A stretch of 64,000 bases of DNA from Novosphingobium sp. KCTC 2891 (lineage in GTDB: Bacteria; Pseudomonadota; Alphaproteobacteria; Sphingomonadales; Sphingomonadaceae): contig NZ_JAPCZG010000007.1 in NCBI RefSeq assembly GCF_025938155.1, forward strand, positions 62,001-126,000, read 5' to 3'. The notes under the pieces were generated by a model. It was not told where the DNA came from, did no database searches, and was given only the letters and a program-made list of their open reading frames with translations. Shown here piece after piece: positions 45,323-53,190 of this stretch (positions are counted from its first letter, which is position 1; each line of letters begins with the position of its first letter). A program made the translations under genes and the position numbers.

Positions 45323-46213
45323 TCAGCTGACCGGCTTGGTCTGGGTCAGACCACCCTTGGTCACCCTCAACCCCATCATCAGCGTGAGGTCCTCAATCCT
45401 GTGAAGGTGCAAATACGCCAGAGCGTAGGAATGGTATGGTTCCTTGATGCGGGTCTTGCGGCGTGCCCGAATGCGCTTGCCATCTTCCGAGATGAGCAGC
45501 GCTCGGGCCGGCCAGTAAGACTGAAGTGCATAGGTGACGGCGCGGGGCAGGTCCGTAAGAGGCTTCCGGGTGATGTGAACCCGGCGATAGACTGGATTGA
45601 GGGCTCCGTCGCTCTTCCACCGTGAGGCTTTGTAGGTCGAAGTCTGGCGAAGGCGGTCCACAACATCAATCATTTCACCGCAAGCAAACCCATGCACATG
45701 AAGCCGGAAGACCCCCGAAACCGGCTCGTGCTCGCCATGGATGAACGCAATGATCCAGCCCTTTGCCTGAGCGGCTCCCAACGAGTCCAGCGTGAAGCGA
45801 AGATTCTTGAGCAGAACCTCCCCACGAATATTGTCTGAGTCGAAGATAATGTCCTCAGAATATTCCCAAGCCGGAGGAATGATGGTGAATGCTGCGACCT
45901 TGCTTCCTTCGGATTCTTCGATCAAACGCCAGATCGCACCGGAGATATTGATGCGCAGTTCCCGCATGTAGGTTGCAGAGGCAAGGGTTGCCCTAACTTC
46001 ATCACCTTGAGCTGCACCCCACAAATATGACGACATCGCCTCATCGTATGGCGGATCGCCATCGAAAATGTCTTCCGTTGTCTCGTCCAAGTCCTCACTG
46101 CGAAAATCATCCTCCTCCTGGGCGTCCTTCAACGTTTCAAAGTCAGAAAGGTGAATGTCGACCCGATACTGCATAGGCGGCAGACCGAGCTTGCTGATCC
46201 CGCGGCCCGACAT
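45323..46213 (-). CDS. HUH-like replication protein of element 2
   Basis: A 296-residue protein. The middle has SGVFRLHVHGFACGEMIDVV, where HVH fits the HUH metal motif, and then HITRKPLTDLPRAVTYALQS with a conserved-looking tyrosine helix (TYALQSYWP). The first 60 residues are acidic. ATG 46213 overlaps the stop of the AlpA-like gene (TGATG). It resembles the element 1 protein in motif order and in its place after AlpA, not in overall sequence. The HUH call is by motif only; a non-catalytic DNA-binding protein remains possible. Confidence 0.5.
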   Translation of the reverse strand: MSGRGISKLGLPPMQYRVDIHLSDFETLKDAQEEDDFRSEDLDETTEDIFDGDPPYDEAMSSYLWGAAQGDEVRATLASATYMRELRINISGAIWRLIEESEGSKVAAFTIIPPAWEYSEDIIFDSDNIRGEVLLKNLRFTLDSLGAAQAKGWIIAFIHGEHEPVSGVFRLHVHGFACGEMIDVVDRLRQTSTYKASRWKSDGALNPVYRRVHITRKPLTDLPRAVTYALQSYWPARALLISEDGKRIRARRKTRIKEPYHSYALAYLHLHRIEDLTLMMGLRVTKGGLTQTKPVS

Positions 46214-46392
46214 CACGCGGCCCTCGCAGCGGCGAAGCTCTTGATGCTGTCCATCGGCACGACCGTCTTGCGGCCGATCTTGCAGCGGCGGAGCGAGCCT
46301 TCAGCGAGATACCGGAAGAGGAGGGTGCGCCTAATACCCAGCATCTGACACGCCATATGCGTGTCCACGAGAAGAGGTTCAAAATTAAGCAT
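46213..46392 (-). CDS. AlpA-like helix-turn-helix regulator of element 2
   Basis: A 59-residue protein, MLNFEPLLVDTHMACQMLGI then RRTLLFRYLAEGSLRRCKIG and RKTVVPMDSIKSF: the AlpA/excisionase pattern (HTH, then a wing with a short basic hairpin). ATG 46392; stop shared with the start of the HUH-like gene. Likely controls integrase or the replication module. Confidence 0.85.
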   Translation of the reverse strand: MLNFEPLLVDTHMACQMLGIRRTLLFRYLAEGSLRRCKIGRKTVVPMDSIKSFAAARAA

Positions 46393-46402
46393 TTTACGTC
46401 TC

Positions 46403-46438
46403 CATCACACCCCAAGCTTGTTTGCTTGGCTGGTGATG
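46403..46438. promoter_or_regulatory. Imperfect inverted repeat upstream of the AlpA-like gene
   Basis: CATCAC-A-CC-C-CAAGC faces GCTTGG-C-TGG-TGATG across a 6-bp loop, giving arms of about 15 bp with few mismatches. It lies 10 bp before the AlpA-like start, between two divergent genes. Candidate operator, replication nick site or RNA hairpin; the choice is open. Confidence 0.45.
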
Positions 46439-46591
46439 AAGCTGTTTTACGGGCTTGAGCGGGCGCCTCCCCAGATTGTCCAGTCCGACAACTTAAGATC
46501 ATAAGCTTGGCGGTATCGGCAGCAAACGCAGATCTTGGAAAGCCATCGATCAGGAATTTAAGTTGCTCAAGTCAGCACCTTATGTAGTGAT

Positions 46592-47242
46592 ATGAGAAGT
46601 ATGCTGAAGGGCAATTGGAGGCTGGCCGACGTGGCGAAGCAGGCAAAAGTAGCGGGTTCCTTGACGAAGAAACGTCGAACCTCACAGTCCGGGGCTCAGG
46701 TCGGAAAACCCAGCCCAAGTGCCAATGTTGCGCGCCGACGCCCGGGCCGCACCGGCTATGAGGAGGAATGGGAAAAATTTGTCGCTAGCGTTGAGGCGGA
46801 ACTCGCAGCCGCATTCAGGGCAACTGCGGAATTTGGCAAATCACCTTACTATGCCCCCGCCAACGTTGTGAAACGCGCGGTCTACAGGTTCGTGATATCC
46901 TCTCATTCCAAAATCAAGCTTAGCCTTATCGAGCGAACCATTGACTTAATCCGAGTGGCCCATGCGGGTGGTAAAGTCTTGCGACCTTTGCGAAAGGACT
47001 TTCGTCGGGACGGATTTTTCTGGGTCCTCACCGGACTTCATCTTGACTGTCCTGCTGCAAACCTCCGCAAATCCGATGTCACACGTTTTGCTCAACACTT
47101 GAAGTATGCCCGTCGGCACCGGGTTCCGCCTGAATACCTCATCGGCTTCCTCTTGCAGACGGGTAGTCTTGCCGAGGTCTACCGTCGCGCCCAAGATCCA
47201 GAAAGGCGGGAACAGTGGTACCTCGACAAGGTCAACTCATGA
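46592..47242 (+). CDS. Hypothetical basic protein of element 2
   Basis: A 216-residue protein. The first 60 residues are basic and probably disordered (VAGSLTKKRRTSQSGAQVGK); the rest is helical, with FVASVEAELAAAFRATAEFG then APANVVKRAVYRFVISSHSK. Codon use is AT-richer than the chromosome. ATG 46592 or ATG 46601 could start it; no strong ribosome binding site is visible. Divergent from the AlpA-HUH-DUF927 module. No family recognised. Confidence 0.6.
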   Translation: MRSMLKGNWRLADVAKQAKVAGSLTKKRRTSQSGAQVGKPSPSANVARRRPGRTGYEEEWEKFVASVEAELAAAFRATAEFGKSPYYAPANVVKRAVYRFVISSHSKIKLSLIERTIDLIRVAHAGGKVLRPLRKDFRRDGFFWVLTGLHLDCPAANLRKSDVTRFAQHLKYARRHRVPPEYLIGFLLQTGSLAEVYRRAQDPERREQWYLDKVNS

Positions 47243-47358
47243 TGCGTTAGTCTAGGGATGAAAGCGCAATGCACCATTTATTGGAGGGCCGAACAAAAAT
47301 CATGAAAGAGTGCCTCGGCCCCGTGGTTGTGAGTGCATTAGTCTACCATGTGACCGCT

Positions 47359-47763
47359 TTACATCTTTGTGTATTCTCGGTCCGCGCTGATGCACGGTAG
47401 GTTTGGGTTGTGCCCTTCCGGAATGTGCGTCTCGCTAAAGGACATAGCATAGGTGCCTGCCTTGTACTTGCGTGGATTTGCAAGGCAGATCAGCAATCCA
47501 GTCTTGGCGTCATAATCGTGGCCGTGTGCGTCCTGACGAGTAACGAACCTATCCGCGATCGATGCATCCTTTTCGGGCTCGGCCGGAGAAGGAGTGGCGG
47601 TTGAAGACGGCGAAGGCAAGGAAGATGGGGAGGTTGGAGTTTCCGAACCCGGACGTACTTCAATGCTTTTCTGTATTTGCTTTTTGATCAGACTTCCGAG
47701 TCCCGCCTGTGCTTGGGTTGGCGCAAGCACCAACATAGAAGCGAGAACGATTTTCATCCGCAT
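47359..47763 (-). CDS. Small exported hypothetical protein
   Basis: A 134-residue protein with a signal peptide: MRMKIVLASMLVLAPTQAQA, cut after AQA. Then a Ser/Pro/Thr-rich linker (about residues 40-65) and a C-terminal part with HGHDYDAKTGLLICLANPRK and a second cysteine near NLPCIS. Probably periplasmic, with one disulfide. It follows the 403-residue exported protein on the same strand with 35 bp between. Confidence 0.65.
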   Translation of the reverse strand: MRMKIVLASMLVLAPTQAQAGLGSLIKKQIQKSIEVRPGSETPTSPSSLPSPSSTATPSPAEPEKDASIADRFVTRQDAHGHDYDAKTGLLICLANPRKYKAGTYAMSFSETHIPEGHNPNLPCISADREYTKM

Positions 47764-47798
47764 AGCTCTGTCTCCGAATTTATTGATTGGTTGAAGAA

Positions 47799-49010
47799 CT
47801 ACCGTTCACCCGAGGGATGGTAGCAGCCGAGCGCTCCGGCGTTGCCATATTGGTCGGTCGGGCGCCCCCAGGTGCCGCCGCTGCGTCGACATGGCTCGGC
47901 ATATTTGCGGGTCTTTTCCGCTTCGGCCTTCTTGATGGCGTCTACGTCGTAGCCCTGCGACCGAAGGTAGTCTTCGGCCTGGGCGTTGGCCTCGGATTGC
48001 GCTTGTGCGATCGCCTCTACGGCGTTCTTCGGCCCACCTGCCCCATTGTTGCGCTGCTTGTTCTGTGCCCAAGCCTGTTCGAAGGTCTGACCGTTGACGA
48101 CCCACGCCCGGTTGAAGGCGTTGTTTCCGTCCTTCTGTTGCTCTTCCGTGGGCCAGTTGTGGACATCAGCGTAGATTTCTGACCCGTCATCATTGCCCCA
48201 TACCCTGTAAGGCATTCCGATAATCTTCATCGGAATCTGCTTCCCGTCGAACGTGTTGGCGACGTAGGTGACGTCCGCTGAGCAGATGACGCTTTGAAAG
48301 GGTATCGAAGAGACCACCTTGAAGTTTCCGATGGTCCAACCAGTGGCTGGCAGCCAAGTTGGAGTCTCCTTTGTCGTAAGGCCTGTGGCGCGAACTTGAT
48401 TTGTGCTTTCCGCCCATTGAGTGATGCCAGCCGTCGCTGTTTGTGCACTGATCTTGGCGCAGAACATGCCGGGCTCCCAAGCAGCATTCTCCGCTCCTTT
48501 GGGACGGCCAATGACTGCGGCCACTGCAGCTGCCATGGCAGGATCGCGCTCTGCTTCCTGCTCGACCATGGATCGATAGGAGCGGTCGTCGAGAAATACC
48601 CGCTCCCAGATTGCAGCGATTGCTGTCCGTTCGTCGAAGCCCGTCAGGAGGAGCGTCAGTGGTTCTACGCGACCAGTGGCAGGTGAATAGCGGAACTCCA
48701 CATCCCGCAGTTCCACACGGTGAGCGGGCAGGGAAGAAGTCACGCTTGAAAAGGTAATGCGACAGATGATCTCCGAGCCCGTGGCGCGGACAACAATGCC
48801 CCGGCTGATCGAACCGGACTTTACCGACTGTTCGACGAAGGTCTGGCGGTAGCGTTCCCCCCAATTGCGGGTCAATTGTGATGCTGGGTCAGTGATGAGG
48901 CCGCGATCGCAGAAATTGCTATCCACGCCGCTCGTCTGAGCAACAGCCGGATATGCACTGATCAGCGCCAGAATCGCTGCAGAGATGATTGACCCGGTCT
49001 TGCGTCCCAT
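47799..49010 (-). CDS. Exported hypothetical protein with a structured-RNA leader
   Basis: A 403-residue protein with a signal peptide (GSIISAAILALISAYPAVAQ, cleavage near AVAQ-TS). The mature part has seven or so cysteines spread along the chain and no recognised domain; the C-terminal quarter is helical with ANAQAEDYLRSQGYDVDAIK, then a Gly/Cys-rich end (PCRRSGGTWGRPTDQYGNAG). ATG 49010 is set by a strong ribosome binding site (GGGGAGGC, 4 nt away) and by the signal peptide, although the frame stays open upstream to 49250. Translation is probably controlled by the RNA structure at 49030-49192. Confidence 0.75.
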   Translation of the reverse strand: MGRKTGSIISAAILALISAYPAVAQTSGVDSNFCDRGLITDPASQLTRNWGERYRQTFVEQSVKSGSISRGIVVRATGSEIICRITFSSVTSSLPAHRVELRDVEFRYSPATGRVEPLTLLLTGFDERTAIAAIWERVFLDDRSYRSMVEQEAERDPAMAAAVAAVIGRPKGAENAAWEPGMFCAKISAQTATAGITQWAESTNQVRATGLTTKETPTWLPATGWTIGNFKVVSSIPFQSVICSADVTYVANTFDGKQIPMKIIGMPYRVWGNDDGSEIYADVHNWPTEEQQKDGNNAFNRAWVVNGQTFEQAWAQNKQRNNGAGGPKNAVEAIAQAQSEANAQAEDYLRSQGYDVDAIKKAEAEKTRKYAEPCRRSGGTWGRPTDQYGNAGALGCYHPSGER

Positions 49011-49029
49011 AAATGCCTCCCCTCGTAAC

Positions 49030-49192
49030 GGAGGCACCGGGCAAAGCCGGGTGTTCAGAACCCCGAGCAGACCCAAGGCGTCGCCGCCTTTAGGCAAGCC
49101 TTGGACATGCGCGACGACCACCCGGCCGAGAAATCTCGACCGGCGTCTGCTTTTTGAGGTTCTGACGCCTCCCCTGCGGGATTGACCGCAGG
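49030..49192 (-). ncRNA. Structured leader RNA, possible translational switch
   Basis: Read on the minus strand, an outer stem GGAGGC/GCCTCC (49167-49172 with 49030-49035) continues as TCAGAACCTC/GGGGTTCTGA (49156-49165 with 49055-49064, one mismatch) and AGCAGAC/GTCTGCT (49145-49151 with 49066-49072). It encloses two hairpins: a 9-bp stem 49122-49130/49135-49143 with one mismatch, and a 7-bp stem 49073-49079/49098-49104. Further hairpins lie at 49036-49052 and 49173-49192. The GCCTCC strand can instead pair with the ribosome binding site GGAGGC (49015-49020) of the next gene, a 6-bp hairpin with a 9-nt loop. No known RNA class is recognised. Confidence 0.6.
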
Positions 49193-49246
49193 TGACGCTG
49201 CTATGCGGCGCGTGCGCGGATTGTTCAAGATGTTGGTGGGCCATGG

Positions 49247-49600
49247 TCACAGGTCCATTGCCGTCATGATTGTAATGACCCGGCAGGTTACCGCTTCGTC
49301 GGCCGGATCAGGCGAACCATATTCGAGGTTCAAATCGTAGGCATCGATCTTCCAGAAGTAGCGCTCGCCCTCGATGCCTACCTCTCCGAAGTCGTGCTCG
49401 CCCCACGGGTCATTTCCGCTGGTGAAAGTGTTGAACTCCCGGACCCTTCGCAGCAGGTCGGTCAGTTCCAGGGCGTCCATGGCCGCCACTGCGCGGGTGA
49501 GGACGACCTTGCCGCCGATGCCCGTCTTGCGCAGTCGGTCGTTCAATTCCTGTATCTTTCGCGTGCGCTGCAGGCGCGACGCATCTTCGTGGCGATCCAT
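49247..49600 (-). CDS. DUF3768 family protein
   Basis: A 117-residue protein with the family marks: IQELNDRLRKTGIGGKVVLT near the start, NDPWGEHDFGEVGIEG, then YFWKIDAYDLNLEYGSPDPA and CRVITIMTAMDL at the end. Found mainly on plasmids and islands of alphaproteobacteria; function unknown. ATG 49600 (MDRHEDASRL) is preferred; the longer frame to 49720 has a hairpin-rich leader instead. Same strand as its neighbours. Confidence 0.85.
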   Translation of the reverse strand: MDRHEDASRLQRTRKIQELNDRLRKTGIGGKVVLTRAVAAMDALELTDLLRRVREFNTFTSGNDPWGEHDFGEVGIEGERYFWKIDAYDLNLEYGSPDPADEAVTCRVITIMTAMDL

Positions 49601-49729
49601 GCCAACGGTCCTTGTCTTGATGATGGTGGTGGAAAAGCCGGTGTCCCCGGCAGTAATGGGCAAAAGGGCCGCGCGGCCGGATTGGGAGTTGGTGGCTGAC
49701 AGCGAACAGCCGCGCGGCACGCCTGCTAG

Positions 49730-50368
49730 CTACTTGGCCTTGGCCGCTGCCCTGATCCCTTCGAGCAGCGTGTCGAGGGCCGGCTTGGCAGCAAGTGCCG
49801 CCTGCATCGCCTTGGCAAAAGGCTGCACTGTCGGCGTCAGGTCGTTCTGCGCGAAGCCCTGAGCTAGCTTCTCGGCCGGGATATGGATGGGCACGAACAG
49901 TGCCAGATTAGCGTCGTCGCGAACGAAGCCCTTTTCCAGCACTGGGCCGATTGCCTTCATGTCCTTGATTGCAGCTTGGGCGTGGTCCTGTAGGCCCCTG
50001 CGGAACATCAGTTGAACGCAGAGTTGTGATGGCACCATCTTCGTGACGGCCGCGATCCAGGTATGTTCGTATTCGTCGTCGTCGGCGGATATCTCGGCCA
50101 CCTGCAGCCACATGTCACCGGTGCCGACGCCGCGCGTCATCTTCCACTCGGGGCACACAGCTTGCGGCGTCCAGTCGTTCTCAATGAACTCCCATGGACT
50201 GGCCACGACCTTCTCGATTGCGACGAGCGCTTCTGACATCATGCGCTCGCTGAGAGGGCCTGCGGCGTGGAAGAACTGAGCCTCGATCTCACCTATGCTG
50301 CGAACCACCTTTGCCGCGAGTTCTGGGTCTTGGCGGTTGGTGGCCTTGGTGCGCTGTTCGTGGTCCAT
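49730..50368 (-). CDS. Hypothetical protein with a structured-RNA leader
   Basis: A 212-residue soluble protein (MDHEQRTKATNRQDPELAAK start). The middle is PWEFIENDWTPQAVCPEWKM then VGTGDMWLQVAEISADDDEY; the end is an Ala-rich helix. No family recognised. ATG 50368 has AAGGAAAC 9 nt upstream. The 120-nt structured segment at 50398-50517 precedes it. Followed by the DUF3768 gene on the same strand. Confidence 0.7.
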   Translation of the reverse strand: MDHEQRTKATNRQDPELAAKVVRSIGEIEAQFFHAAGPLSERMMSEALVAIEKVVASPWEFIENDWTPQAVCPEWKMTRGVGTGDMWLQVAEISADDDEYEHTWIAAVTKMVPSQLCVQLMFRRGLQDHAQAAIKDMKAIGPVLEKGFVRDDANLALFVPIHIPAEKLAQGFAQNDLTPTVQPFAKAMQAALAAKPALDTLLEGIRAAAKAK

Positions 50369-50397
50369 GATGCTTGTTTCCTTGTGCAGAGGGAGGC

Positions 50398-50517
50398 CCA
50401 TGAAGGACACTCCTCCGGCACGCACCGGTGTTGCAGCAGGCCTGCGGCATCACCGGATCACCCGATCGACACGCAAGCGAATACCCCGGTCAGGATCATC
50501 TGACCGTCCCTTCATGG
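50398..50517 (-). ncRNA. Structured leader RNA upstream of the 212-residue protein
   Basis: CCATGAAGGAC (50398-50408) is complementary to GTCCCTTCATGG (50506-50517) with one bulged base, closing a 120-nt domain. Inside are GGTCAG/CTGACC (50488-50493 with 50500-50505), CCGGTG/CACCGG (50425-50430 with 50451-50456) capped by a further GC-rich hairpin, and a small GATC-ACCC-GATC hairpin (50456-50467). Built like the leader at 49030 (closing stem plus several hairpins just before a gene) but without shared sequence. The class is not recognised. Confidence 0.5.
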
Positions 50518-50958
50518 AACTTCGTTTTTCGAGAGTGCGCCGGAGCCGGAATCGGCCTGCCGAGAGGCTCGGCATTGCGGCCAAGGGCCAGGCCCGGCGC
50601 GTCGCAAATATATGGGATTCTGCCAAAAATGTCAAAACTGGCCGGTTTCGCTGGCCGCGCTGTTGGGTAAGCAATTCAGTAACTTACGAAGGCTGCGCTG
50701 TCTCACGAGCCCGATTCGCAATGTTGGCAGATGAGGTTTAAGCCGACTTGGGATTGGCTGAATCTGGGACATTCCCGTCATTCCGACACATTGGTCCTGA
50801 TGGCGGGTCTATCGCCCATACCTGACGCTCAGCGATTTATCTGACGGCAAAGATCGCGACTGCAGATGGACCAGTTCCAGACTGACAGCTTCTGCGCGGC
50901 GTGCAAGGATATCTTCGCGGCTCATAATAAGCTTTAGGTCGCCGTTATCTATACAGCA
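50518..50958. other. Intergenic stretch in element 2
   Basis: About 440 bp without a convincing gene. A TGCCGAG...CTCGGCA hairpin lies near 50560-50577, and the middle is AT-richer. The frames here lack ribosome binding sites and codon bias. It probably holds the promoter of the leader RNA and gene downstream on the minus strand. Confidence 0.5.
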
Positions 50959-51555
50959 CTAACAGCGATATCGCTTAGCCAAATGCTCAAGGCTGCCGAT
51001 TTCGATCTTGACGAAAGAATCGGCAGATTGAGCGTGCGGCTTCAACGGCAGCACAAACCTAGATTCATTCTGCCAGTCATACTCGGGCGGTTTCATCAGC
51101 ACGACCCGCTCAGGAAATGCCCATTCTACCCCAGGTATTGCGTCGAGCGGGCGGTATTCCACAGGTCCGAACGACACCTGAGCATAATCCAACTTAGAAG
51201 TGCGACAGGCGCGCGCCTTGAGCCGTGCGACGATCTCTTCCGGGTCAGAGATCTCGACGCAAAACGAGCCGAGCTCTTTGGCGCAGCGGTCGGACGGCTC
51301 ATTGCTGACGCAGTAGACAAACATGTTCTCAGCGGCGGTGGTGAAGCTCATACCAGTCAGCTTTCGTCCGTCTTTCACCATAGTGATTTCCAGCCCGTCG
51401 GGCGGAGCGTAGTGCAACGCCCCGTCTTTCGGATCACCTCTGACACCGCCATCATCGTAAGCCCGATACGAGGCCAACGAGCCAAACCGCATTTGACCGT
51501 CTGTTATGAACGAGTCCGCAAAGCGCTGTTCGGAAAAGTATCGGAATATGGGCAT
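50959..51555 (-). CDS. Hypothetical protein, possibly DUF2971-like
   Basis: A 198-residue cytoplasmic protein. MPIFRYFSEQRFADSFITDG then MRFGSLASYRAYDD, FVYCVSNEPSDRCAKELGSF and YDWQNESRFVLPLKPHA give the order seen in DUF2971-type proteins of defence islands (tyrosine-rich start, then CxS and a WxxExR motif), but the match is loose. ATG 51555. It stands 258 bp from integrase 2 on the same strand. Function unknown. Confidence 0.6.
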   Translation of the reverse strand: MPIFRYFSEQRFADSFITDGQMRFGSLASYRAYDDGGVRGDPKDGALHYAPPDGLEITMVKDGRKLTGMSFTTAAENMFVYCVSNEPSDRCAKELGSFCVEISDPEEIVARLKARACRTSKLDYAQVSFGPVEYRPLDAIPGVEWAFPERVVLMKPPEYDWQNESRFVLPLKPHAQSADSFVKIEIGSLEHLAKRYRC

Positions 51556-51813
51556 TCGGCCTCATTGGTCTTAGTCATTGGCTGTTGAACTGACGGCGCG
51601 CGAAACCGCATCCCGCAAAAATGTACTTCGCGCGTCAGGACCCAGCAAGGACCGGTACTGAACGAATGGCGTGTTTTGGGAATGGGGACCGATCAGCTTA
51701 GATGACCAATTATGGGGCGCTTCACTAATCTTCTGCTTTCCCCCTCACGATCGGCAGGTTTTGGCTTGATGCGACACTCGCTGCTGCAAGCCTGAGCGAC
51801 CGGATCTGGGTCG

Positions 51814-52989
51814 TCATTTGCCGCAGAACGCTGCCCACGCCGTCATCAACTCGCGCCTCTTTTCCAGAGCGCGACCACGCCGGTAGGCCCTCTCCACGGA
51901 AGAAGCGACCGTGTGGGCCAGCGCCATTTCCACCTCTTCGCGCCCGAACTGGGTCTTTTCGCCTGCCCAGTCACGGAAGGTCGAACGAAACCCGTGCACA
52001 GTAATGTGCGAGTATTCCATGCGCTTGAGAAGCTGCGACAGCGCCATGTCCGATAGCGAGCCACCGCGCGGAGCCGGAAACACAAAGTCTGTCGGCTCGA
52101 GACCGTCTTCGTGCATCGCCTCAAGAACGGCGACAGCGGCATCGCTGAGTGGAACTTCATGCTGAACTTGCGCCTTCATGCGTTCTGCCGGAACGGTCCA
52201 CAGCTTTTCCACAAGGTTGACCTCAGCCCAGGTCATGCCACGAGCCTCGCCCGATCGCGCTGCTGTGAGGATTGTGAACTCCAGCGCGCGAGCTGCAACA
52301 GCAGGTCGTGCTCGCAGTGCCGTCATGAAGGTGGCGATATCCGCAAAGGGCAAGGCGGGATGGTGCCGGACCGAGGCCTTGCTGCGCTTGGGCAGCAGCA
52401 GGTCTAGATGTCCCCGACCACGCGCAGGGTTTTCGCCATCGCGCAGCCCCTTAACCTTCGCCGCGTCGAGGACGCGCTCGATACGGCCACGGAGGCGAGA
52501 GGCCGTCTCGGACTTGCTCAGCCAGATGGGCTGGAGAACCCCGAGTATCTGCTCGGTGGTCACCTGATCGATCGGCACCTCGAACAAGGGCTCGGCGTGG
52601 GTTTTCAGGGTGTTGCGCCACTGCTGTCGGTGCTTGGGATTCTTAAAGCCCTCTTCGATATCGTCGACCAGCTCCATCGCGAAAGTGCCGAAGGTGACAA
52701 CCGGCCGTTCCTCGACTTTGGTCTTGGTGCGTGCGGCGCGAGGATCGATGCCGTCGATCAGCATTGCGCGGATGCCGTCAGCGCGTTCTCGTGCTTTGGC
52801 GAGCGTGACATCCAGCGCCGAGCCGAGGCCTAGTTCGATTCGTTTGCCGTGAAGGGTGCCGATGTAGAACCACGACCGGCCCGACGTGCGGACCCGGAGA
52901 TAGAGGCCACCACCGTCAGAGTAGACGTTGGGCTCCGTGAGCGTGGCCACTTGCCTAGCCGAAAGCTTGTTACGCGCGCGCGAGGGCAT
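51814..52989 (-). CDS. int: P4-type tyrosine integrase of element 2
   Basis: A 391-residue recombinase. The DUF4102 N-terminus contains VYSDGGGLYLRVRTSGRSWF; catalytic residues are R in TAARSGEARGMTW, HxxR in VHGFRSTFRDWA, H in EMALAHTV and Y in VERAYRRGRALE. It starts 183 bp from the 3' end of tRNA-Ser and points into the island, the usual layout for tRNA-targeting integrases. All key residues are present, so excision should be possible. Confidence 0.95.
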   Translation of the reverse strand: MPSRARNKLSARQVATLTEPNVYSDGGGLYLRVRTSGRSWFYIGTLHGKRIELGLGSALDVTLAKARERADGIRAMLIDGIDPRAARTKTKVEERPVVTFGTFAMELVDDIEEGFKNPKHRQQWRNTLKTHAEPLFEVPIDQVTTEQILGVLQPIWLSKSETASRLRGRIERVLDAAKVKGLRDGENPARGRGHLDLLLPKRSKASVRHHPALPFADIATFMTALRARPAVAARALEFTILTAARSGEARGMTWAEVNLVEKLWTVPAERMKAQVQHEVPLSDAAVAVLEAMHEDGLEPTDFVFPAPRGGSLSDMALSQLLKRMEYSHITVHGFRSTFRDWAGEKTQFGREEVEMALAHTVASSVERAYRRGRALEKRRELMTAWAAFCGK

Positions 52990-53026
52990 GATTTCGCTGA
53001 CTAGCAGCTTATTTCAGGCCGAACCA

Positions 53027-53045
53027 GCCATAAGATTAGCCATAG
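53027..53045 (+). promoter_or_regulatory. Candidate arm-type sites of integrase 2 (right end)
   Basis: GCCATAA at 53027-53033 and GCCATAG at 53039-53045, 12 bp apart, matching the pair at 32773-32791 in motif, period and orientation. They lie between integrase 2 and the tRNA. Confidence 0.5.
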
Positions 53046-53102
53046 TTTTGACTCTGGCTTGAAGCGATCTCCGGCGAACCATTGTGAACGCATAACCCGC
53101 AA

Positions 53103-53127
53103 GAAAGCCCAGAAAATCCGGGCTTTC
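53103..53127 (-). terminator. Hairpin downstream of tRNA-Ser
   Basis: GAAAGCCC/GGGCTTTC, an 8-bp perfect stem (53103-53110 with 53120-53127) with the A/T-rich foot usual for terminators. It lies 46 bp past the tRNA-Ser 3' end and may end its transcript. It is nested inside a wider inverted repeat, CGAACCAT-type arms at about 53075 and 53140. Confidence 0.5.
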
Positions 53128-53172
53128 GAAGTGTTCGCGATGGTTCGGCGTAGACCGCGGAAATGCGTGATC

Positions 53173-53190
53173 TGGCGGAGACGGAGGGAT
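53173..53190 (+). repeat. att copy C inside tRNA-Ser (attachment site of element 2)
   Basis: The last 18 bp of the tRNA-Ser gene (CCA end through part of the T-stem), repeated exactly at 32708-32725 and over 14 bp at 27314-27327. Confidence 0.88.

Larger units (their letters stand above)
32708..53190. mobile_element. Element 2: tRNA-Ser-integrated genomic island
   Basis: About 20.5 kb between the two 18-bp direct repeats. The integrase lies next to the tRNA and points away from it. The backbone is AlpA-like regulator, HUH-like protein, DUF927 ATPase, resolvase with res site. Cargo is a type III restriction-modification system, an AlbA_2 + HEPN/RES pair, two exported proteins, DUF3768 and unknown genes with structured leaders. 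Base composition is visibly lower in GC than the flanking chromosome. No conjugation or virion genes are recognised, so movement in trans is likely. Confidence 0.85.

Noticed and set aside
32708..53190. Element 2 as a conjugative element or prophage
   Set aside because: No relaxase-coupling pair, type IV secretion, terminase, portal or capsid genes are recognised.
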